From assembly GCA_030639445.1 (NCBI GenBank), contig DAOWCR010000061.1, forward strand, positions 1 through 6,839: a stretch of 6,839 nucleotides of DNA, written 5' to 3'. Of this stretch, positions 1-4,814 are shown one piece after another. The notes below the pieces were generated by a model. It was given only the letters and a program-made list of their open reading frames with translations, was not told where the DNA came from and ran no database searches. Position 1 is the first letter of the stretch. Each line of letters opens with the position of its first letter. Position numbers and translations under genes: made by a program. The DNA is from Dehalococcoidales bacterium. Its GTDB lineage: Bacteria; Chloroflexota; Dehalococcoidia; Dehalococcoidales; RBG-16-60-22.

Positions 1-143
1 CGGTGGCCGAAGTCATCGCCAAAAGGCTGCCTGCCGCCAAAGCTGCCGCTAACATCCTTGCCTTCGATGAAGCCCTGAAACGTGCCGGCACGGCTAAAGG
101 AAGCCTCAGAACGGTGGAGACCGAAGAGGAGTTTGAAATTTAG
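1..143 (+). CDS. 3' end of an unidentified protein-coding gene (partial)
   Basis: An open frame enters from the left edge (codons in phase from base 3) and stops at TAG 141-143, giving the last 46 residues of a protein. The visible tail begins VAEVIAKRLPAAKAAANI and ends in an acidic stretch (TEEEFEI). It is alanine-rich with an amphipathic helical look and has no cysteine or recognisable catalytic motif. Codon use is rich in GCC, CTG and GTG, like the clear genes to the right, which supports real coding. It lies 49 bases upstream of the SucC-like reading frame of the next relic on the same strand, so it may have belonged to the same central-carbon operon. I do not recognise the family from this fragment and assign no function. 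Confidence 0.6.
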   Translation, partial: VAEVIAKRLPAAKAAANILAFDEALKRAGTAKGSLRTVETEEEFEI

Positions 144-174
144 TTAAGCCGCCGCGTACTACCGGTAATCATAC

Positions 175-494
175 TTGCCGGTTAAAGAAAAATTGAAACT
201 TTTCGAGTTTGAAGCCAAAATTATTTTACAAAAATACGGTATCCGGACTCCCCGGAGTAACCTGGCCGGTAATCCCGCGGAGGCGGAATCAATCGCCCGG
301 AAAATCGGCGAACCGGTGGCGGCTTACATTACCGGCAGGTCAGCCCCTCCGGAAAAATGTATGGGCACGCTTGGGCGATAATTAGCGGTAACCTCGGGAC
401 CGCCCGGTCTAAAGTCGACGCGTTGACCGCGGCCGGAGTCCCCGTCGCGGAAAAGCCCGGCGATATTCCCAGGTTGCTGCAGAAGGTCTCCTGA
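175..494 (+). pseudogene. Relic of succinyl-CoA synthetase: SucC N-terminus joined to SucD C-terminus, with a frameshift
   Basis: Intact succinyl-CoA synthetase (SucC beta plus SucD alpha) interconverts succinyl-CoA and succinate with NDP phosphorylation. Here the start of a beta subunit (LKLFEFEAKIILQKYGI, the usual MKLxEYEAK opening, best start TTG 193) runs to about base 315 (KIGEPV). It then continues without a stop as the C-terminus of an alpha subunit (AYITGRSAPPEKCMG). Everything between is missing, roughly 1.7 kb judged from usual family lengths. After ATGGGC (361-366) one base is lost: the expected CAC of the conserved MGHA motif is only AC. Shifting frame there restores HAWAIISG and a typical alpha tail ending LLQKVS, stop TGA 492-494. 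The affected His is the phosphorylated catalytic residue of the family. Two independent lesions make this a pseudogene. The frameshift alone could be a sequencing error, and the large fusion could in principle be an assembly join. Confidence 0.85.
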
Positions 495-683
495 TTCTCG
501 GGAAACCAGCGTGACCTGAACGGGTCATTAACATGAGCCCGGGTACTATCACGTCATTCCTCTGGGTCAAGAGAAGTTATACCTCCGACCCTCCTTTACT
601 ATCTGTTTAGACCTTATGAGAGGCCCGCCTGGTAAGCCAAAATATAACTAGCCAGCGGTTGATTGGCAGAGGGGGACAAACGC
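495..683. other. Intergenic region between the sucCD relic and cheC
   Basis: This stretch of 189 bases has no convincing gene. It contains a small inverted repeat, TGACC (512-516) and GGTCA (523-527) with a 6-base loop. It starts 17 bases after the relic's stop but has no following T-run, so it is at best a weak terminator. A -10-like hexamer TATAAC (643-648) sits about 35 bases before the cheC start, but no matching -35 lies at normal spacing. It is only a possible cheC promoter element. Confidence 0.4.
669..675 (+). promoter_or_regulatory. Ribosome binding site deciding the cheC start
   Basis: The purine run GAGGGGG lies 8 bases before GTG 684. An in-frame TTG at 663 lies upstream of this site and has no such sequence before it, so GTG 684 is the preferred start. 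Confidence 0.65.
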
Positions 684-1328
684 GTGTCACAGGTTGCGCT
701 CACCAGGGACGAAGTCAGTGTCTGGACCTGGATGGTCAGTAAAGGAATTGCCAATGCTTTGTCCGGCCTTTCCCAGATGGTGGGACAGAAATTCAATGTT
801 ACTTCCATTGACTTAAAGCAGTTTCCCGTGAAGGACACCGCCGCGCGGATAAACGGGTCTCAGCACCATATTGCTGGGTCTTACCTGGAAATCGAAGGGG
901 ATGCCACCGGCTATATGCTATTAACTCATGAAGCTGAAGTAGCCTTTAACTTAATAGATATGCTGCTGGGTCAGCCCGCCGGGTCAACACGGCAGATAGA
1001 AGAAATGGAGCGCTCCGTTCTCGGAGAGATGGGCAATATCGCCGGCTCTTTTTTCTTAAATGCCCTGGCGGATACCGCCAGTCTGCTCCTCATGCCCTCG
1101 CCACCCCAGGTGAGAGAAGGTACCCTCGCCGAAATAATGGATGCTCCTCTGGCCCTTCTGATGAAGAAACAGGATGACGCCCTCGTGATAAAAGCCACGT
1201 TCAGCTCGGATAACCGGCAAATAGGCGGGACGTTTATTGTCCTGCCAACTATGGAATTCGTGAAGGCGGTTATCCAGCATTCGACGGCGCAATCTATAAC
1301 GGTGCCGATACCGGTGGCCGCTACGTAA
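684..1328 (+). CDS. cheC: CheC-family CheY-phosphate phosphatase-like protein, one active site
   Basis: CheC proteins dephosphorylate phosphorylated CheY-type receivers in the cytoplasm. From GTG 684 the product is 214 aa, close to the usual CheC length of about 200. The family signature [DS]xxxExxN followed 22 residues later by Pro is complete: Ser111, Glu115, Asn118 and Pro141. Classical CheC has a second copy near the N-terminus. Here the equivalent segment (residues about 16-37, ending GLSQMVGQKF) keeps the helix pattern, but Trp and Ser replace the Glu and Asn, so only the C-terminal site looks functional. A typical LLGQP turn follows at 94-98. The gene is convergent with a receiver-domain gene and overlaps it by 8 bp, making that protein a candidate partner. 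No chemotaxis or flagellar genes are in view. A CheX relative is the main alternative, but the length and the two-half layout favour CheC. Confidence 0.85.
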   Translation: MSQVALTRDEVSVWTWMVSKGIANALSGLSQMVGQKFNVTSIDLKQFPVKDTAARINGSQHHIAGSYLEIEGDATGYMLLTHEAEVAFNLIDMLLGQPAGSTRQIEEMERSVLGEMGNIAGSFFLNALADTASLLLMPSPPQVREGTLAEIMDAPLALLMKKQDDALVIKATFSSDNRQIGGTFIVLPTMEFVKAVIQHSTAQSITVPIPVAAT

Positions 1329-1707
1329 CTTTTAATTCGGCCCGCGTCAGCTTGGCGTGAATACGGGATAGAAGGTCATCGGTGGCAAAGGGTTTTATCA
1401 CATAACCGTCCGCACCCAGAGAAAGCGCCTTTTTTACCAGGTCTACCTCAGACCTCTCGGTAAGTATTATCACGGGAATATTGGATTCCCGCCGCACCAG
1501 TTCGAGAATCTGAAGTCCATTAAGCCCCGGCATGATAATATCCAGGATAATAAGGTCCGGTTTTTCTTCCCGTGCCTTTTTCCGTTCTCTCAGCCCATCA
1601 AAGGCAGTAAGAACTTCAAAACCCTCTTTTTGCAGGACGCGTTCGGCAAACCATACCAGGGAATGGCGGTCGTTAATTATCAGAACCCGAACTTTGCTGT
1701 CTGCCAC
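1321..1707 (-). CDS. Stand-alone response-regulator receiver (CheY-like) protein
   Basis: This 128-aa protein is a single receiver (REC) domain with no output domain. It would accept phosphate from a histidine kinase and act by protein-protein contact. Visible residues are acid pocket Asn12-Asp13 (LIINDRHS), phospho-acceptor Asp56 in LDIIMPG, Thr83, switch aromatic Tyr102 and Lys105 in YVIKPF. Two features are atypical: Asn12 replaces the first pocket acid, and Glu84 follows Thr83 where most receivers have a small residue such as Ala. The start is GTG (1707-1705 on the minus strand), with GGGAG 7 bases upstream (plus coordinates 1715-1719). The C-terminus overlaps cheC tail-to-tail, and both stop codons fall in the palindrome TACGTA (1322-1327). 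It is probably phosphorylatable, but its kinase is not in the window. Confidence 0.9.
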   Translation of the reverse strand: MADSKVRVLIINDRHSLVWFAERVLQKEGFEVLTAFDGLRERKKAREEKPDLIILDIIMPGLNGLQILELVRRESNIPVIILTERSEVDLVKKALSLGADGYVIKPFATDDLLSRIHAKLTRAELKVT

Positions 1708-1755
1708 GATTGTGCTCCCAATCTGAGGTCAGCCAGAGTTTTAATAATTCTATCA

Positions 1756-1786
1756 GGACCGTTTATTTTTACCACCAAAAAGGTCC
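1756..1786. repeat. Imperfect inverted repeat (GGACC/GGTCC plus T5/A5)
   Basis: GGACC (1756-1760) and TTTTT (1766-1770) pair with the contiguous right arm AAAAAGGTCC (1777-1786). The loop is ACCACC and a 5-base bulge lies in the left arm. It lies 49 bases upstream of the receiver start on the minus strand, so it could be in that gene's promoter or leader region. Function is unknown. Confidence 0.35.
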
Positions 1787-1922
1787 ATAAAAACCGCGCA
1801 AGGGTCAAAACTATGAGCCGGAAGGTCATAGCCAGGTGAGACGAAAAGGCCACCCTGAGCGGTCACCCGGGTACCGGAGAAAATTATCCCGGTGAAATAA
1901 AGACTGGAACGCATAACATACC

Positions 1923-1940
1923 AGTAAGATTTCTCTTACT
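1923..1940. repeat. Perfect 7-bp inverted repeat, operator-like
   Basis: AGTAAGA and TCTTACT are separated by TTTC. A further GTAAGA half-site copy is at 1976-1981. The stem is AT-rich, and no plus-strand gene ends just before it, so a regulator binding site is more plausible than a terminator. It sits about 105 bases upstream of the predicted korA -35. Confidence 0.45.
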
Positions 1941-2044
1941 TCCATTTATTATTCCGGCACAAACCGACCCTCCTCGTAAGACCCAAATAGACCGAAAAAT
2001 CGGACAAAGTGAACATTTTGTGCCCGGGAAATTCCGCACCGGCA

Positions 2045-2072
2045 CTGGCAAAATCCGTCCCCATGTTATAAA
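2045..2072 (+). promoter_or_regulatory. Predicted promoter of the kor operon (extended -10)
   Basis: CTGGCA (2045-2050, 4 of 6 matches to TTGACA) is followed by a 16-base spacer and TATAAA (2067-2072). The extended -10 TG stands at 2064-2065. Transcription would start near 2079, leaving a leader of about 25 bases before ATG 2104. This agrees with the chosen korA start and argues against the in-frame GTG at 2020, which would precede the promoter. Confidence 0.55.
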
Positions 2073-2091
2073 ATCTCAAAGGTTAATACCC

Positions 2092-2095
2092 GGAG
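2092..2095 (+). promoter_or_regulatory. Ribosome binding site fixing the korA start
   Basis: GGAG lies 8 bases before ATG 2104. The longer in-frame alternative from GTG 2020 would add 28 residues that do not resemble KorA N-termini. Confidence 0.65.
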
Positions 2096-2103
2096 TAGTT
2101 TTT

Positions 2104-3243
2104 ATGGGACGACATGAGCTAAAAAGCATACTTCCGGCGGGAAGCTACTATTTCTCCGGAGATGAAGCCGTGGCCGAGGGCGCCATTGCCGCGCGGTGCG
2201 GGTACTGCGCCGGCTATCCCATTACCCCGGCCACGGAAACCCTGGAGAGAATCTCGGTTAGATTTGAAAAGATTGGGGCCGTCTTCATGCAAATGGAGGA
2301 CGAGATTGCCTCTATTTGCTCCTGTATCGGGGCATCCTGGGCAGGAGCCAAAGCGATGACGATTACCTCCGGTCCCGGCTTCAGCCTCATGCAGGAGGGA
2401 ATCGGGTATGCGTCTTTTACGGAAACGCCGGTGGTAATCGTGAATACCCAGCGGTCCGGCCCCAGTACCGGGCAGGCTACCCGGGTAGGCAGCGGGGACA
2501 TAATGCAGGCCAAATGGGGCTCGCACGGGGACAGCCAGAACATTGCCCTTTCTCCCTGGTCCGTGCAGGAACTGTATGACCAGACCATCAGGGCTTTCAA
2601 CCTCGCCGAACGATACCGGGTGCCGGTGCTGCTTATGGCGGAAGAAGCCACCGCCCATCTGCGGGAGAGGATACAGGTCAGCGAGAAGGTGGTATTGTTC
2701 CATCGCGAGAAAAAGGCGGGGGCGCCCCCCTTTGGCACCAGGGAGAATGACGGGGTGCCGCCTATGCCCGTCTTCGGAGAAGGGGAAAAACTGCTGGTCA
2801 CCGGCTCCACGCACGATGAATTCGGCGTCAGAAGGATCACCGACCCGGTACTCCAGGAAAAGCTGGTGCACCGGTTGCACGATAAGATACGGAACAACCG
2901 CCGGGATATTATTCAGTATGAGAATCACTATCTGGAAGACGCCACCATCGCCGTGGTATGCTACGGCTTCACCGCCCGAAGCTCATTGTTCGCCGTGGAG
3001 AGGCTGCGGGACGAGGGTAAGAAAATCGGGGTGGTGCGGTTAAAAACGCTCTGGCCATTCCCCGAGGAACTAATCAGCAATATCGGGGCAAAGATGAAGA
3101 AGATTTTAGTCCCGGAAATGAACATGGGGCAGGTGGTGGGCGAAGTAATGAAATATGCCTGCTGCGAGGTGATACCTTACAGCCAGGCGAACGGAGAGAT
3201 TATCTCCCCGGACACAATTATCGAGCAGCTGAGGAGGCTTTAG
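2104..3243 (+). CDS. korA: 2-oxoacid:ferredoxin oxidoreductase, alpha subunit
   Basis: This subunit works with the beta, gamma and ferredoxin subunits to decarboxylate a 2-oxoacid oxidatively to acyl-CoA plus CO2 while reducing ferredoxin, in the cytoplasm. From ATG 2104 it has 379 residues, normal for KorA. The N-terminal pyrimidine-binding-type domain opens with YYFSGDEAVAEGAIAA (15-30) and the family hallmark GYPITPATE (37-45). SGPGFSLMQEG and the GDIMQAKWGSHGD segment follow. The C-terminal transketolase-C-like domain carries the RLKTLWPFP and PEMNMGQ motifs. korB begins 2 bases after its stop, and the korB ribosome binding site GAGGAGG (3231-3237) lies inside its last codons. 2-Oxoglutarate is the default substrate by similarity. 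Related enzymes use pyruvate, branched 2-oxoacids or 2-oxoadipate, and sequence alone does not settle this. Confidence 0.93.
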   Translation: MGRHELKSILPAGSYYFSGDEAVAEGAIAARCGYCAGYPITPATETLERISVRFEKIGAVFMQMEDEIASICSCIGASWAGAKAMTITSGPGFSLMQEGIGYASFTETPVVIVNTQRSGPSTGQATRVGSGDIMQAKWGSHGDSQNIALSPWSVQELYDQTIRAFNLAERYRVPVLLMAEEATAHLRERIQVSEKVVLFHREKKAGAPPFGTRENDGVPPMPVFGEGEKLLVTGSTHDEFGVRRITDPVLQEKLVHRLHDKIRNNRRDIIQYENHYLEDATIAVVCYGFTARSSLFAVERLRDEGKKIGVVRLKTLWPFPEELISNIGAKMKKILVPEMNMGQVVGEVMKYACCEVIPYSQANGEIISPDTIIEQLRRL

Positions 3244-3245
3244 CC

Positions 3246-4013
3246 GTGGTCAGAGAACTGGAGCAATATTTACGGCCGGGCATCGGCATCACCACCTTCT
3301 GTCCCGGCTGTGGCGAGGCTATCCTGATGGGGCTGATTTTAAGGGCCATTGACGAGCTCCAGCTAAACATGGATGAAATGCTGTTTGTCTCGGGCATCGG
3401 CTGCGCCGCATGGATACCGAGTCCTTATTTCAATGCGGATACTCTCCATACTTTACACGGCCGGACCATCGCTTTCGCCACCGGAGCCAAGCTGGTTAAC
3501 CCGAAGCTGAACGTAGTGGTTATCAGCGGCGACGGTGACCTGTCGGATATCGGCGGAAACCACCTCATCCACGGCGCGCGCCGGAACATAGACCTCACCG
3601 TCATCTGCGCCAACAACATGAATTACGGCATGACCGGCGGCCAGGTCTGCTCCACCACGCCCCTGGGCGCTATCACCATGACCACCCACCAGGGCAACCC
3701 CTACCGCCCATTTGACCTGTGCCGGCTGGTGAAAGCCGCCGGCGCGGTCTATGTCGCCAGGTATGCCGTGACCCAACCATTTGCCCTGATAAAAAGCCTC
3801 AAAAAAGCTTTACAGACAACGGGCTTCTCTTTCGTTGAAGCCGTGACCCCTTGCCCCGTCCAGTTCGGGAGGCGAAATAACCTCGGCAGTCCCGCCGATA
3901 TGCTTAAAGACATCATGTCCCGGTGTATTATGAAGGACCAGGCCGAGAAACTAAGTCCGGAAGAGTTAAAGGACCGGATAATCACCGGAGTGTTCAGAGA
4001 TGAAGCAGATTAG
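3246..4013 (+). CDS. korB: 2-oxoacid:ferredoxin oxidoreductase, beta (TPP-binding) subunit
   Basis: This subunit binds thiamine diphosphate (TPP) and a [4Fe-4S] cluster and is the catalytic half of the Kor enzyme. It has 255 residues and starts at GTG 3246 with GGAGG 8 bases upstream. The TPP/Mg site is clear: GDGD (95-98) and NNMNYGMTGGQ (123-133). The cluster cysteines expected in this family are all present: Cys19 and Cys22 (CPGCG), Cys53 (SGIGC) and Cys203 (VTPCPVQFGR). GGNHLIHGARRN (103-114) is typical of 2-oxoglutarate-type beta subunits. Nothing essential appears missing. korC begins inside its 3' end with a 14-base overlap, so translation is probably coupled. Whether the physiological direction is oxidative or reductive (CO2-fixing) cannot be told from the sequence. 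Confidence 0.95.
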   Translation: MVRELEQYLRPGIGITTFCPGCGEAILMGLILRAIDELQLNMDEMLFVSGIGCAAWIPSPYFNADTLHTLHGRTIAFATGAKLVNPKLNVVVISGDGDLSDIGGNHLIHGARRNIDLTVICANNMNYGMTGGQVCSTTPLGAITMTTHQGNPYRPFDLCRLVKAAGAVYVARYAVTQPFALIKSLKKALQTTGFSFVEAVTPCPVQFGRRNNLGSPADMLKDIMSRCIMKDQAEKLSPEELKDRIITGVFRDEAD

Positions 4014-4548
4014 GCAGGCGGTGCTCTGCGGTTACGGTGGCCAGGGTATTGTCCTGGCGGGGACCATACTCGGCATGGCCGCTTTTCATGATGGAAAGTG
4101 GGTCAGCGGCACTAACTCCTACGGCTCCGCCGCCAGGGGCGGGGCCTGCCAGGCGGAAGTCGTCATCTCGGACCAGCCGATAAGCTTCCCACACGTGATT
4201 GAAGCTGATATTCTGGTGGCCATGTACCAGACCGCCTATAATAAATATATCGGACAGGTCAAACGGGAGAGCGGCGTGGTCATCTATGACGACGGGTTTG
4301 TCTCCCCGGAGAAGACAAACGGCCTGAAATACGTGCCGGTACCGGCTACCAGGACCGCGATTGAGGAACTCAACAATGGCCTGGTCGCCAATATCATCAT
4401 TCTAGGTGCCGCGGTAGCCAGAACCAGGCTGGTTACCAGGGAGGCTTTGAAGTCGGCGGTCGCCGGGGCTGTTTCCGAAAAGCTGAGGGAGCTGGACCTG
4501 AAGGCGGTTGACATCGGCTTCAAACTGGGAGAAAGCAAAGCCCGCTAA
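4000..4548 (+). CDS. korC: 2-oxoacid:ferredoxin oxidoreductase, gamma subunit
   Basis: This is the gamma subunit of the four-gene Kor enzyme, the domain thought to contribute to CoA handling and complex assembly. It has 182 residues, the usual size. The N-terminus has the glycine-rich family motif GYGGQGIVLAG (11-21). It is followed by the characteristic SYGSAARGG (40-48) and a VISDQPISFPHV segment. It overlaps the korB 3' end by 14 bases. GGAG (3987-3990) within korB, 9 bases before ATG 4000, is the likely ribosome binding site. The korD start lies 37 bases after its stop. No truncation or odd residue is seen. The gamma gene follows alpha and beta and precedes the ferredoxin gene. Confidence 0.93.
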   Translation: MKQIRQAVLCGYGGQGIVLAGTILGMAAFHDGKWVSGTNSYGSAARGGACQAEVVISDQPISFPHVIEADILVAMYQTAYNKYIGQVKRESGVVIYDDGFVSPEKTNGLKYVPVPATRTAIEELNNGLVANIIILGAAVARTRLVTREALKSAVAGAVSEKLRELDLKAVDIGFKLGESKAR

Positions 4549-4585
4549 AAACACCAGAGGTAAGCCAGAAAGGTGGCAGATTAAC

Positions 4586-4795
4586 ATGCCGGTAGAAGGA
4601 AGAACGCATATCCCGAAGATAGACCACGAGAAGTGCACTCCGTGCAAAATCTGCCGGGTATACTGTCCCGACCTGGCCATGACTCTGAACGGTGATAAGG
4701 GCCAGATTGTGATTGACGATAACTACTGCAAGGGATGCGGCATCTGCGCCGCGTTCTGTCCGAAAGAAGCGATTAAGATGGTGCTGGAAAAATAA
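4586..4795 (+). CDS. korD: 2-oxoacid:ferredoxin oxidoreductase, delta (2x[4Fe-4S] ferredoxin) subunit
   Basis: This small electron-transfer subunit carries electrons from the KorB active site to external ferredoxin. From ATG 4586 it has 69 residues. Two classical cluster motifs are complete: Cys17-x2-Cys20-x2-Cys23-x3-Cys27-Pro and Cys48-x2-Cys51-x2-Cys54-x3-Cys58-Pro. Each follows a short beta strand, as in bacterial-type ferredoxins. AGGTGG (4571-4576) 9 bases upstream supports this ATG over the longer frame, whose extra residues would overlap korC and are unlike the family. The next gene starts 19 bases after its stop with its own GAGGTGG, so the operon continues. A free ferredoxin is the alternative, but position and size fit the Kor delta subunit. 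Confidence 0.9.
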   Translation: MPVEGRTHIPKIDHEKCTPCKICRVYCPDLAMTLNGDKGQIVIDDNYCKGCGICAAFCPKEAIKMVLEK

Positions 4796-4814
4796 AAAGC
4801 GAGGTGGCGTCCGC

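Larger units (their letters stand above)
1708..2103. other. Divergent intergenic region between the receiver gene and the kor operon
   Basis: This is about 400 bases with no supported gene. It is AT-richer than its flanks and carries an imperfect hairpin (1756-1786), a perfect 7-bp inverted repeat (1923-1940), a short CCGA-aaaa-TCGG hairpin (1992-2003), an imperfect ACAAA/TTTGT palindrome (2004-2021) and the korA promoter (2045-2072). For the leftward receiver gene, a -10-like TAGAAT reads on the minus strand at 1752-1747, but no convincing -35 accompanies it. Two minus-strand open frames of about 50 codons exist here (1753-1914 and 1680-1829), neither with a good ribosome binding site. Confidence 0.6.

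Noticed and set aside
512..527. TGACC/GGTCA hairpin after the sucCD relic as a terminator
   Set aside because: Only a 5-bp stem and no T-run after it, so not called as an intrinsic terminator.
538..546. CCCGGGTAC repeated at 538-546 and 1867-1875 as a mobile-element scar or attachment site
   Set aside because: A 9-base GC-rich match with no further similarity around it and no integrase or transposase in the window. Probably chance.
595..620. TTTACT and TATGAG as a cheC promoter
   Set aside because: Spacer is 14 bases, too short for a normal sigma-70 promoter. The alternative TATAAC at 643-648 lacks a -35.
1680..1829. Minus-strand 49-codon frame with a hydrophobic stretch (LIVLTLARFLWTFLVV), overlapping the receiver start
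   Set aside because: No ribosome binding site, an out-of-frame overlap with a well supported gene, and hydrophobicity that may come from T-rich sequence.
1753..1914. Minus-strand open frame of 53 codons (ATG 1914 to TGA 1753) between korA and the receiver gene
   Set aside because: No ribosome binding site at a usable distance, no recognisable motif, and a length easily reached by chance. It would need homologues to be believed.
2119..2928. Long minus-strand open frame of 269 codons antisense to korA
   Set aside because: The plus strand encodes an unmistakable KorA. The antisense frame has low-complexity, motif-free protein and is a shadow of GC-rich codon structure.
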